The notes under the pieces were generated by a model. That model did no database searches and had not been told where the DNA came from. It saw only the letters and a list, made by a program, of their open reading frames with translations. DNA of 47,476 nt from Clostridia bacterium (GTDB lineage: Bacteria > Bacillota > Clostridia > Christensenellales > Borkfalkiaceae). Location of the stretch: contig JAFTPU010000011.1 of NCBI GenBank assembly GCA_017463105.1, positions 1 to 47,476 of the forward strand, read 5' to 3'. A program made the position numbers and the translations under genes. Below are positions 6,300 to 13,695 of this stretch, piece after piece (position 1 is the stretch's first letter; every line of letters starts with the position of its first letter).

Positions 6300-7301
6300 A
6301 TGAATTATGTCAAAAAAATGTGTATTTTACGGCAAGCAAAACAGGGCTTTTCGGGCGACGGAAAAACCCTTTCGGGACTCGTAAAGGCGGAACAGTACGG
6401 CAAAAATCTTGCCGTCGAGGTCTCGATCATCAATTTCGCGCCCCTCGTTTCGGGGGAATATTACTGTCTTTTATCGGACGAAAAAGGCAGAACGGAGATC
6501 CTCGCGCTACGGGGAAAAAGTCTGTTTAATATCCTTACGGATATGGAGATCGCGGACGGCTTCTGCGCGGTGGTCTGCTTCGTGAAAAACGAGATCGTGC
6601 CGATCGCTTACGGCGTAAACGGCAACGGAAATTACGACTGGAAACGAATATTATCCTCCGCCCTTTCCCCCGCGCTGTCGAAAAAGGAAAAGCGGGAGGA
6701 AGCCCCCGCGCCCACGCCAACACCTACGCCGCCGCCCGTAGCGGAAGAGCCCGCTCCCGCAGAAGCGAGCGCGGCGTACGACGACGAAACGGTGGCGACG
6801 GAAAATTACTATCGGGAGGAGGAAAATGGACAAAACGGTGTTTCGGAAACTCGTGAAGATGCACGCGCTGAAAGCGCAGGTGAAGAACAAGACGCGGAAG
6901 CAGGGACTGACCCTGCGGAAAATGGAGATGCTGACGACGTACTCCATGCGTTTAAAACGGAATCCGACGGCTACTACCTCTCCGTTAAATCGGAGATCGA
7001 CGAGCTGATGAAAAATTATCCGCGCGACGACACGTTGAAAGGCGCGTTTTCGTGTAGCGAATGGGTGCGGGTAAAGGGCGAGGAAGGCGATCCGCAATAT
7101 CTCGTAGGCGTGGTCTACGAGGACGGCACGGCGCGCTACGTATGCTATGCGCTCGCCACGGAAAACAAGGACGACCCGCCCGAAGAGATCGGGCGCGTAA
7201 GCACCTTCGTGCCCGCCTCCCCTTTCGACGAACGCAAAGGCTTCTTCGTTATTTTCCAAAGCGCCGCCACGGGGGAATGCGTCAAACCCGTCCGCATGTA
7301 A
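6300..7301 (+). CDS. Unrecognised two-domain cytoplasmic protein with Pro/Glu-rich linker
   Basis: A 333-residue protein without signal or membrane segment. Residues 1-120 form a compact N-terminal domain (with LVKAEQYGKNLAVEVSIINF and ADGFCAVVCFVKNEIVPIAYG). Residues about 130-220 are a low-complexity linker rich in Pro, Ala, Glu and Asp, including a PTPTPTPPP run. Residues about 225-333 are a second domain containing FSCSEWVRVKGE, YLVGVVYEDGTARYVCYALA and ASPFDERKGFFVIF. The two domains look conserved and ordered and the linker looks disordered. I do not recognise a named family. The ATG at 6300 follows AAGGA at a long spacing. No terminator is obvious before the next promoter. The function is unknown. 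Confidence 0.7.
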   Translation: MNYVKKMCILRQAKQGFSGDGKTLSGLVKAEQYGKNLAVEVSIINFAPLVSGEYYCLLSDEKGRTEILALRGKSLFNILTDMEIADGFCAVVCFVKNEIVPIAYGVNGNGNYDWKRILSSALSPALSKKEKREEAPAPTPTPTPPPVAEEPAPAEASAAYDDETVATENYYREEENGQNGVSETREDARAESAGEEQDAEAGTDPAENGDADDVLHAFKTESDGYYLSVKSEIDELMKNYPRDDTLKGAFSCSEWVRVKGEEGDPQYLVGVVYEDGTARYVCYALATENKDDPPEEIGRVSTFVPASPFDERKGFFVIFQSAATGECVKPVRM

Positions 7302-7375
7302 TGCTATAAGTTTTTCGTATACCCACGTATAAGTTTTTACTATATATTTTTTTACGTTTTCCCGCTTTTAAATGC

Positions 7376-7404
7376 TTGACAAGCGAAAGGTCGCGGAGTA
7401 TACT
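7376..7404 (+). promoter_or_regulatory. Promoter of the ECF S-component gene
   Basis: TTGACA (7376-7381), 17 bases and TATACT (7399-7404). The leader is only about 28 bases, too short for a known vitamin riboswitch, so riboswitch control is unlikely. Confidence 0.8.
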
Positions 7405-7437
7405 TTATCGTAATCAATCCATTCACGGAGGCACATT

Positions 7438-8007
7438 ATGAAAAAAGCAATCTCTTTGTACGGAGTCTCCCTTGCCAAACAGTTGGCGTTCACCGCCGTT
7501 TTTGCGGCGCTTTGTTGCGTAGGCACTCTGCTGATCACGATCCCCCTGCCCGCTTCGGGCTTCTTCAATACGGGCGACGTATTCGTGTTGCTTTCGGGCT
7601 GGTTTTTGGGTCCCCTTTACGGCGCGGTAGCCGCGGCTGTGGGCAGCGCGCTCGCGGACGTGATCGCGGGTTGGGCGATCTATGCGCCCGCCACGTTCGT
7701 CGTCAAGGGCGTCGACGCGCTCCTTGCGTATACGGTTTGCGCTTTACTTAAAAAATTGATCAAAAAAGAAACGCTCGATTTCCTTCCCCGCGCTCTGTCC
7801 GCAGTGGTAGGCGAAGCGTTCATGGTGTTGGGATATTTCCTCTTCGAAACCGTTCTTTACGGCTTCGTCGGCGCCGCGCCCAACGTTGTCGGAAACGTAT
7901 TGCAGGGCGTGTGCTGTCTGCTCCTCGCGACGGTGCTCGTCTCCGCGCTCCGTCCCGTAAAAGCGGTACGACAGTTTTTCCCGCTCCTTGCCGCGGAAAA
8001 GAAATGA
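7438..8007 (+). CDS. ECF transporter S component (substrate-binding membrane subunit)
   Basis: A 189-residue protein with about six membrane helices. Early segments read LPASGFFNTGDVFVLLSGWF and GPLYGAVAAAVGSALAD, which is the pattern of the ECF-type S-component superfamily (fold of RibU/ThiT/HmpT-like proteins). S components capture a vitamin or cofactor precursor and pair with a shared energising module (EcfA1-EcfA2-EcfT) encoded elsewhere; none is in this window, as expected for a group II ECF system. The substrate cannot be read from the sequence and there is no riboswitch to hint at it. The ATG at 7438 follows GGAGG at good spacing. The gene is monocistronic, with a hairpin terminator shared with the convergent ZIP gene. 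Confidence 0.8.
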   Translation: MKKAISLYGVSLAKQLAFTAVFAALCCVGTLLITIPLPASGFFNTGDVFVLLSGWFLGPLYGAVAAAVGSALADVIAGWAIYAPATFVVKGVDALLAYTVCALLKKLIKKETLDFLPRALSAVVGEAFMVLGYFLFETVLYGFVGAAPNVVGNVLQGVCCLLLATVLVSALRPVKAVRQFFPLLAAEKK

Positions 8008-8026
8008 CGCCCTCCCGCAAAATTTT

Positions 8027-8058
8027 GCCCGAACCGTTAAGGTTCGGGCTTTTCTTTT
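8027..8058. terminator. Bidirectional terminator between ECF-S and ZIP genes
   Basis: A perfect 9-bp stem (GCCCGAACC with GGTTCGGGC) has a 5-base loop and a T-run after it. It overlaps the last codon of the convergent ZIP gene. Confidence 0.88.
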
Positions 8059-8824
8059 ATCCAAGCAATACGTCGAATACGAGCATGAGGCAAAAACCGA
8101 ATAAGAGCGCGTACGTCGCGCCGCGTTCGCTTCCGTGCGCGTGCGTTTCGGGGATCATCTCGTCGCTGATGACGTACAACATCGTTCCGCCCGCAAACGC
8201 AAGCGCGAACGGCAAAACCGCCGACGCGATGCTCACCGCGAAATAACCGATAAGCGTGCCGACCACCTCGACGAGTCCCGTAAGCGACGCGTATAAAAAG
8301 GTGCGTTTTTTGCTTACGCCCGCCGCCAGCATGGGTCCGATGATCACCATACCCTCGGGGATATTCTGAAGCGCGATACCCGCCGCGATCATCAATGCGT
8401 CGGCATTGTTGCCCGTGCCGAAGCCCACGCCCGCCGCGATACCCTCGGTTAGGTTGTGGATAGCGATCGCCATCACGAAAAGCAACACCTTATTCAGTTT
8501 TTCGTTCCCGTGGTGTTTTTCCTCCGCGCCGCCCGCCAGCTTGTGCATATGCGGCACCAGCTTGTCCATAAAATTCAAACATATCGCGCCCGCGAAAATG
8601 CCCGCCACGGCAATGAGCAGACCGATCGCCGTTCCGTATTGCGCGCCGTATTCGACGGACGGAATAATCAAACCCAGCACGGCGGCGGCAAGCATGACGC
8701 CCGCCGCAAACGCCAGCACGATATCGCTGAATTTATGCGATACGTTTTTAAACGCAAACCCGATCGCCGCGCCGAACACCGTCGCGCCGCCCACGCCGAG
8801 CGCAGTAAGAAGTACCCATTCCAT
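8057..8824 (-). CDS. ZIP-family divalent metal transporter (ZupT-like)
   Basis: A 255-residue membrane protein with eight predicted helices. The signature metal-site helices are visible: IAIHNLTEGIAAGVGFG in helix 4 and ALQNIPEGMVIIGP in helix 5. A His-containing loop (HMHKLAGGAEEKHHGNE) lies between helices 3 and 4, which is typical of ZIP proteins. ZIP/ZupT carriers import Zn2+, and often Fe2+ or Mn2+, across the cytoplasmic membrane. Length matches bacterial ZupT/GufA-type members. The ATG at 8824 follows GGAG at good spacing, downstream of a strong promoter. No metal-repressor box that I can recognise overlaps the promoter. Confidence 0.9.
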   Translation of the reverse strand: MEWVLLTALGVGGATVFGAAIGFAFKNVSHKFSDIVLAFAAGVMLAAAVLGLIIPSVEYGAQYGTAIGLLIAVAGIFAGAICLNFMDKLVPHMHKLAGGAEEKHHGNEKLNKVLLFVMAIAIHNLTEGIAAGVGFGTGNNADALMIAAGIALQNIPEGMVIIGPMLAAGVSKKRTFLYASLTGLVEVVGTLIGYFAVSIASAVLPFALAFAGGTMLYVISDEMIPETHAHGSERGATYALLFGFCLMLVFDVLLG

Positions 8825-8871
8825 AACTTATACTCCAATATTTGCAAACCTTTTCATTAAACCACGCTACT

Positions 8872-8900
8872 ATTATATCATTTCTCCCCCGCACAGTCAA
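8872..8900 (-). promoter_or_regulatory. Promoter of the ZIP transporter gene
   Basis: On the minus strand there is TTGACT (8895-8900), 17 bases and TATAAT (8872-8877). Confidence 0.8.
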
Positions 8901-8967
8901 ATCTTTCTCGAAAAATAAATTTTTTATCGCAAATCTTATCGTTTTTTTGTAATTTTTTCACTTTCCG

Positions 8968-8996
8968 TTGACACGGCGAAAGGAAAGTATTATAAT
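8968..8996 (+). promoter_or_regulatory. Promoter giving a leaderless YitT transcript
   Basis: Perfect TTGACA (8968-8973), 17 bases and perfect TATAAT (8991-8996), then six bases (GTACGT) and the ATG at 9003. The spacing is the same as for the VanZ gene at 6125. Confidence 0.85.
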
Positions 8997-9002
8997 GTAC
9001 GT

Positions 9003-9860
9003 ATGAAAAAATTGCCTTCTAAATTCGTTTCCGAATTCAAACGTTATTTCTTTATGGTGATCGGCTGTATCAGCTATTCGCTCAGTCTGTGCGTTTTCCT
9101 TATCCCCAACGCGATCGTCGGCGGGGGCGTATCGGGCGCCGCGTCACTCATCAACATCATGACGGGTCTGCCCGCCGGCGTGTTCATCGTCGTCATCAAC
9201 GTTCCGATCCTCGCGTTCGGCTTTAAAATGATGGGTTGGCAATTCATTCTGCGATGTCTCGTCACGACGGTGACGCTCGGTCTCTGCACCGAACTCCTCG
9301 CGTTCCTTCCCGCGCTCACCGACAACCCCGTTCTCGCGGCTATGTACGGCGGCATTTTACAAGGTTTCGGCATCGGTCTGTTCATTCGCTATGAAACGTC
9401 GAGCGGCGGCACCGAGCTTTTGGGTCGGCTTACCCATCACGTTCTGCCGTTCGGCAGTATCGCCACGCACGTGGCGCTCTTCGACGGACTCGTCGTCCTG
9501 CTCGGCGCGATCGTCATGAAGAATCCCGAAAACGTTCTGTATGCGCTCATTCTCATTTTCGTCAGCGCGAAGGTGAGCGACATGATCGTGCTGGGTTTGG
9601 ACAAAGCGAAGCTTTGCTATATCATCACCGACAAGGCGGAAGAGATCTCCGATTATCTCCTTTCCCACAGCCCCCGCGGCGTAACGCTTATCCAAGGCGA
9701 GGGCATGTATTCCAAAAAGCCGCACGGCGTGCTTCTCACCTGCGTGAAAAAGAATCAGATCACCGCACTGAAAGCCTCCGTAAAGCAGCTGGACGAGAAC
9801 GCGTTCGTGATCGTTTGCGAGGCGAACGAGGTCTACGGCAAAGGCTTCCACCAAATTTAA
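9003..9860 (+). CDS. YitT/DUF2179 family membrane protein, probably from a leaderless mRNA
   Basis: A 285-residue protein with five or six membrane helices: the YitT core opens with FMVIGCISYSLSLCVFLIPN and GGGVSGAASLINIMTGLPAG, and later has YETSSGGTELLGRL. It ends in a soluble DUF2179 domain (about 205-285, with RGVTLIQGEGMYSKKPHGVL and the conserved VKQLDENAFVIV). YitT proteins are widespread in Firmicutes; their transported substrate is not established. The N-terminal basic stretch and first helix need the ATG at 9003, yet no ribosome site precedes it, because the promoter occupies that space. A hairpin terminator follows. Confidence 0.88.
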   Translation: MKKLPSKFVSEFKRYFFMVIGCISYSLSLCVFLIPNAIVGGGVSGAASLINIMTGLPAGVFIVVINVPILAFGFKMMGWQFILRCLVTTVTLGLCTELLAFLPALTDNPVLAAMYGGILQGFGIGLFIRYETSSGGTELLGRLTHHVLPFGSIATHVALFDGLVVLLGAIVMKNPENVLYALILIFVSAKVSDMIVLGLDKAKLCYIITDKAEEISDYLLSHSPRGVTLIQGEGMYSKKPHGVLLTCVKKNQITALKASVKQLDENAFVIVCEANEVYGKGFHQI

Positions 9861-9877
9861 TACTTATAAATAAAACC

Positions 9878-9910
9878 GATCCCCGTCTGCATTCCCTGCA
9901 AACGGGGATC
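9878..9910. terminator. Terminator between convergent YitT and dehydratase genes
   Basis: GATCCCCGT and ACGGGGATC form a 9-bp stem around a 15-base loop. T-rich sequence follows on both strands. Confidence 0.7.
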
Positions 9911-9925
9911 TCCTTATTCTCTTTT

Positions 9926-11821
9926 TTACGCGTCCTTGGCGACTTCCTCTTGCGCCGTAGCGAGGTGCAACGCCTCCGCGATACTGTCGCGTTTATCGAT
10001 CGTATAAGTCGGCACAAGATCTTTGACGCACCGCTTCATATCGTCCGATTCGGCGTACGCATGCTCGTATAACACGTCGAGCGTATCCCAGAAATTACGC
10101 TCGTCCACCTCAATGGGTTGGGCGATGTTGATGAGACCGTTGGGCGTTTTCTGCAAGCCCTCTTCCTCCATCAACCGTTCCTCGTACAGCTTTTCGCCGG
10201 GACGAAGCCCCGTACAAACGATCTCGATGTCCTTTTCGGGCTCGTATCCCGAAAGCTTGATCAGATTGCGGGCAAGATCGTAAATGCGAACGGGCTCGCC
10301 CATATCGAGCACGAAGATCTGTCCGCCTTTGGCGTACGCGCCCGCCTGCAACACGAGCGACACCGCTTCGGGGATCGTCATAAAGTAACGGATAATGTCC
10401 TTATGCGTAACGGTAACGGGTCCGCCCTCCGCGATCTGCTTTTTAAACAGCGGGATCACCGATCCGTTCGAGCCGAGCACGTTTCCGAAGCGTACGGCGA
10501 CAAACTTCGTGTTTTTGCTGTGCCGTCCGATCGTCTGTACGATCATTTCGCAAATACGCTTGGTCGCGCCCATGATATTGGTGGGATTGACCGCCTTATC
10601 CGTAGATATCTGCACGAACGTTTCCACGCCGAATTCGTCGGCGCATTTCGCAACGTTGAGCGTGCCGAACACGTTGTTCTTCACCGCCTCGTTGGGGCTT
10701 GTCTCCATAAGCGGTACGTGCTTGTGCGCCGCCGCATGGAACACGATCTGCGGGCGGTATTTTTCAAACACGTCCCGCATTTTCTTCTTATCCCGTACGC
10801 TGGCGATCAACGTGAGAAGATGCAACTCGGGATATGCGGTCCGAAGCTCTCTTTCCAGCTCGTACACGCTGTTTTCGTAAATATCGAGTATGATCAGCGT
10901 TTCGGGATTGTGGGAGGATATCTGACGGCAAAGCTCGCTGCCGATTGATCCGCCGCCGCCCGTTACCAGCACGGTCTTGTGCTCGATATATCCCATGATC
11001 TCGTCGAGATTGACGGAAACCTGCTCCCTTCCGAGGAGGTCCTGCACGTCCACCTGACGGAGCTTAGACACCGTCACGTCGCCGCCCGCAAGCTGATAAA
11101 GTCCCGGCAATATCTTCACGGGCTTGCCGCTGCTTTGACAAAGCCCGACGATCTCGCTTATGCGCTTCTTTTCGACGGAAGGCATCGTAATGAAAATTTC
11201 CTGCACGCCGTATTCGTCGACGTATTTTCGAATCCCCTTCGTCGTTCCCACGATCGGCACGCCGCGGATAAGCTTTCCTTTCTTCACGGAATTATCGTCT
11301 ACGATACACACCGCTTTATATGTAATCTTGGGCGCGTTTTGTATCTCCTTGATCAACGTAGCGCCCGCCCAGCCGCCGCCGACGATCATCACCCGTTTCC
11401 CGTCGGAATGTTTCACGAGAAACGAACGGCGCAGATATGCGCAAAGCCGCCGCGAAAAACGGACGAACGCCGCGCACATGAGAAGCGAAAGCGCGTACAG
11501 GATCGCCGTTCCCACGCCGATATATACGCTTTTCGTGATCAGCGCGAACGCGAGATTCGCCACGCCGAGAAACGCCGCGGAAACCACAAGCTTCAAGGCT
11601 TCGGGAAATCCGATCGAAAAAAACGCGAATCTGTACAGCCCGATAAACAAAAAGACGGCGACCGCGCAAACGGCGTTGACCGCCCACCATAAGAAAACGG
11701 GCGTGGAAAGCGTAGCGTTCTGCGCGAAGCAAAAATATGCGATCGCCGCCGAAACGCTCACGGATACCACGTCCGCAAGAATCAATAAAAATCTTCTTTG
11801 CCAGCTTTTTAAGCTCGCCAT
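9926..11821 (-). CDS. Membrane-bound nucleotide-sugar 4,6-dehydratase (FlaA1/WbpM/PglF type)
   Basis: A 631-residue protein. There are four N-terminal membrane helices (about 1-125), then a CoA-binding-like Rossmann domain (MIVGGGWAGATLI), then a large extended-SDR domain with the NAD-binding VLVTGGGGSIGSELCRQI and the segments AAAHKHVPLMETSPNEAV and STDKAVNPTNIMGATKR. In this family the usual catalytic Tyr of the YxxxK motif is Met, as seen here (M-GATK). Members dehydrate UDP-GlcNAc or a related sugar as a first step toward modified sugars for capsule or protein glycans. The ATG at 11821 follows a very strong GGAGGAGGGGG site. It is monocistronic here, without a glycan cluster beside it. 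The N-terminal frame beyond MASLKSW is not needed. Confidence 0.9.
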   Translation of the reverse strand: MASLKSWQRRFLLILADVVSVSVSAAIAYFCFAQNATLSTPVFLWWAVNAVCAVAVFLFIGLYRFAFFSIGFPEALKLVVSAAFLGVANLAFALITKSVYIGVGTAILYALSLLMCAAFVRFSRRLCAYLRRSFLVKHSDGKRVMIVGGGWAGATLIKEIQNAPKITYKAVCIVDDNSVKKGKLIRGVPIVGTTKGIRKYVDEYGVQEIFITMPSVEKKRISEIVGLCQSSGKPVKILPGLYQLAGGDVTVSKLRQVDVQDLLGREQVSVNLDEIMGYIEHKTVLVTGGGGSIGSELCRQISSHNPETLIILDIYENSVYELERELRTAYPELHLLTLIASVRDKKKMRDVFEKYRPQIVFHAAAHKHVPLMETSPNEAVKNNVFGTLNVAKCADEFGVETFVQISTDKAVNPTNIMGATKRICEMIVQTIGRHSKNTKFVAVRFGNVLGSNGSVIPLFKKQIAEGGPVTVTHKDIIRYFMTIPEAVSLVLQAGAYAKGGQIFVLDMGEPVRIYDLARNLIKLSGYEPEKDIEIVCTGLRPGEKLYEERLMEEEGLQKTPNGLINIAQPIEVDERNFWDTLDVLYEHAYAESDDMKRCVKDLVPTYTIDKRDSIAEALHLATAQEEVAKDA

Positions 11822-11884
11822 TATACACCCCCTCCTCCCACTTTTTTTCGCGGTAGGATTTATCAAAAACTTATCAACTACATT

Positions 11885-11913
11885 ATTATAACAGATACGC
11901 TCGATTTTGTCAA
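11885..11913 (-). promoter_or_regulatory. Promoter of the dehydratase gene
   Basis: On the minus strand there is perfect TTGACA (11908-11913), 17 bases and perfect TATAAT (11885-11890). The leader is about 57 bases. Confidence 0.85.
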
Positions 11914-12054
11914 GTCATATTCTCCTATTTGCACCGCTTTTCCGTAATTTCTTCAAAAATCCCGCAAATTTTGTTATATCGGTCCGTTTTGGACGTCGGT
12001 CCGCTCTGTGAAAAGTAAATAATTATAATGAAAGTGAATAAGTTAGGTAGGGAT

Positions 12055-12090
12055 AAAAAAGCAATCTCCCGTGCCCAAAACACAGGAGAT
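12055..12090 (-). terminator. Terminator of the candidate RNA gene
   Basis: Read on the minus strand, ATCTCCTGTG pairs with CACGGGAGAT around a 7-base loop (12064-12090), followed shortly by a six-T run (12055-12060). Confidence 0.8.
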
Positions 12091-12455
12091 ACCTAATCTT
12101 CGTATTCAGTTTTCAGAGTGTTCGCTTTGCGCTATTCGTCCGTTTCTTTCTGAACTTAATTTCAACGCGCGGTTTCCCACGCCCTCTCTTTTACGGACTC
12201 TCGCTTATTTTACACACTCTCCGTTTTCGTAGTTCATCGGTCTACTCCTTCGCCGTATCTTCTTTGTTAAAGTAATAGGTTTTTGTGCTGTAAGGAATCA
12301 TCGCTTTTCATACCCTCCTTTAACTTGGATTTTTTCGTCGCATCCCTGCGACCCTTTGCCGATCCTTATCGACTATGCCTTATTTGTGCATCGGTTTTCC
12401 CTCTTTGTTTTTTGTGAGATAGGAACATTTTTTGTTGCTCTCTTTCTCTTTTGTA
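12055..12455 (-). ncRNA. Candidate structured RNA gene, about 400 nt, family unknown
   Basis: The stretch 11914-12549 has no substantial ORF but contains a complete minus-strand transcription unit: a promoter at 12461-12488 and an intrinsic terminator at 12055-12090. Between them several helices can be drawn. The clearest is a nested domain: AGAGTGT/ACACTCT (12214-12220 with 12115-12121) encloses GTCCGT/ACGGAC (12193-12198 with 12138-12143), which encloses a 6-bp hairpin with a GAAA tetraloop (12167-12182). The 5' half has GTCGCA/TGCGAC (12337-12352) and CGAT/ATCG (12360-12371) hairpins. Purine-rich, A-rich joining segments are typical of structured RNAs. It lacks tmRNA, RNase P, SRP and 6S hallmarks that I know. 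Two very short ORFs lie inside; see findings. Confidence 0.6.
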
Positions 12456-12460
12456 CTTAT

Positions 12461-12488
12461 ATTATAGCACAGATTTTTCATTTGTCAA
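12461..12488 (-). promoter_or_regulatory. Promoter of the candidate RNA gene
   Basis: On the minus strand there is perfect TTGACA (12483-12488), 16 bases and perfect TATAAT (12461-12466). The predicted start is at about 12454. Confidence 0.8.
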
Positions 12489-12549
12489 GGGGTTTTTCGA
12501 AAATTTTTTAAATTTTTTTAAATTTTTTTTGTTTTATTCCGATAAAAAT

Positions 12550-12584
12550 CCCGCAAACCCTTTATTTATAAGGGAATGCGGGCT
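12550..12584 (-). terminator. Terminator of the ppx-maf-mreB-like operon
   Basis: Read on the minus strand, CCCGCA and TGCGGG plus an inner CCCTT/AAGGG pair form a long stem followed by a T-run. It lies 28 bases after the mreB-like stop. Confidence 0.8.
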
Positions 12585-12611
12585 CTTCACCGTCTTAAAA
12601 ATTTTTTCAAA

Positions 12612-13619
12612 TCACTCGTTTTCCTTGGCGAAAGCGTCCAAAAGCGACTTATCGCGGATCACCGTGCCTCCGCCGAGAACGGTCGCAAACTGCGGCTCCT
12701 CGCAAACGTGGTAACGCATTTCCAGCTTCGCGCCGATATATTGCGGCAGATAGGGAAGCTTCATAACGCCCCCCGAAAGGTAAACGCCGTTTCTGTTCAC
12801 CGTCGCCGCCACTTCCGCGGGAAGCTTGCGAAGCACCGCGCCCGCGTACTCCAATACCTTATCTATATATACGCGTATACAATCGGCAAGTTCCGCCGCC
12901 TGCACCGAAGCCGCCGCGGGTCTGCTGCTCTCCACCGAGCTCCCCTCCGCAACCATGGTACCGCGCGCCGTAGGCGCAAGCGAACCGATCTCGTTTTTCA
13001 GCCGCTCCGCCGTCAACGCGCCGATACGCAGTCCGTTCGTTTTCGCCACCCGCGCCAAAATATTCGCGTCCATATTGTTTCCGCCGATATTCATCGACAC
13101 GCCCGCGATGATCCCGTCCGCCGAGACGACCGCCACGTTCGTTACCCCGCCGCCGATATCCAAACAGAACACGGGATCGGAATCGCTGAGTACCGCGCCC
13201 GCGCCCACCGCCGCCAAATACGGCTGCTCGACGAAAAATACTTTTTTAAGCCCGCACTCCTCCGCAAGGTTCGCATATTGAGAAAGTAATCTTTCGGGCG
13301 CGCCGCAGGGTACGCTCATAAGCACTTGCGCGCGCCGCAACGCGGACGCCTTGATTCCGATACGGGAGAAAAATTCCTTCAACATCGCCGCGGCAAGCCG
13401 CATATCCACGATCTCGCCTTCGTAAACGGGATAGATGATACTCGTATATTCCGCCGTTTTCCCGATCAGATTTTTCGCCTCTTTCCCGATCGCCTTTACC
13501 TCTCTGTCCTCGCCCGCGATTGCCACGCACGACGGCTCGGCAAGCACCACGCCGCTACTCGTGTCCGCGCGATAGATCTTCGTCACCGACGACCCCAGAT
13601 CGATCGAAAGTTTCCACAT
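12612..13619 (-). CDS. MreB-like actin-family shape protein
   Basis: A 335-residue actin/Hsp70-fold protein of MreB length. Phosphate-1 loop: LSIDLGSSVTKIYRAD at the very N-terminus. Phosphate-2 loop: FCLDIGGGVTNVAVVS. An MreB-like segment follows (GVSMNIGGNNMDANILARV, then LTAERLKNEIGSL), and the adenosine motif LSGGVMKLPYLPQYI is near the C-terminus. MreB filaments guide cell-wall synthesis at the inner membrane face. The first loop (DLGSSVTKIY) departs from the usual DLGTANTLVY and there is no mreC/mreD downstream, so it may be a second, specialised MreB/Mbl paralogue. The maf gene upstream repeats the maf-mreB neighbourhood known in Bacillus. The ATG at 13619 follows AAGGAGAGG. Confidence 0.82.
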   Translation of the reverse strand: MWKLSIDLGSSVTKIYRADTSSGVVLAEPSCVAIAGEDREVKAIGKEAKNLIGKTAEYTSIIYPVYEGEIVDMRLAAAMLKEFFSRIGIKASALRRAQVLMSVPCGAPERLLSQYANLAEECGLKKVFFVEQPYLAAVGAGAVLSDSDPVFCLDIGGGVTNVAVVSADGIIAGVSMNIGGNNMDANILARVAKTNGLRIGALTAERLKNEIGSLAPTARGTMVAEGSSVESSRPAAASVQAAELADCIRVYIDKVLEYAGAVLRKLPAEVAATVNRNGVYLSGGVMKLPYLPQYIGAKLEMRYHVCEEPQFATVLGGGTVIRDKSLLDAFAKENE

Positions 13620-13695
13620 ACGCCCCTCTCCTTTCTCGAATTTCGTCTCGCACATGCCCCGCCCGTTTTTTATTTTCAAGGGGGCAGGTACGCGT

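Noticed and set aside
7405-7437. Vitamin riboswitch before the ECF S-component gene
   Set aside because: The leader after the promoter is only about 30 bases.
12165-12190. T-box-like AGGG...TGG...ACCGCG in the candidate RNA
   Set aside because: It needs inserted bases to match the T-box consensus, it forms a local GAAA-loop hairpin instead, and no synthetase or amino-acid gene lies downstream.
12337-12394. Possible c-di-GMP-I (GEMM) riboswitch in the candidate RNA
   Set aside because: A GGCA and a GGCAAAG are present at roughly the right distance, but the GNRA tetraloop, its receptor and the ACGCAAAGCC core are missing, and no gene follows before the terminator.
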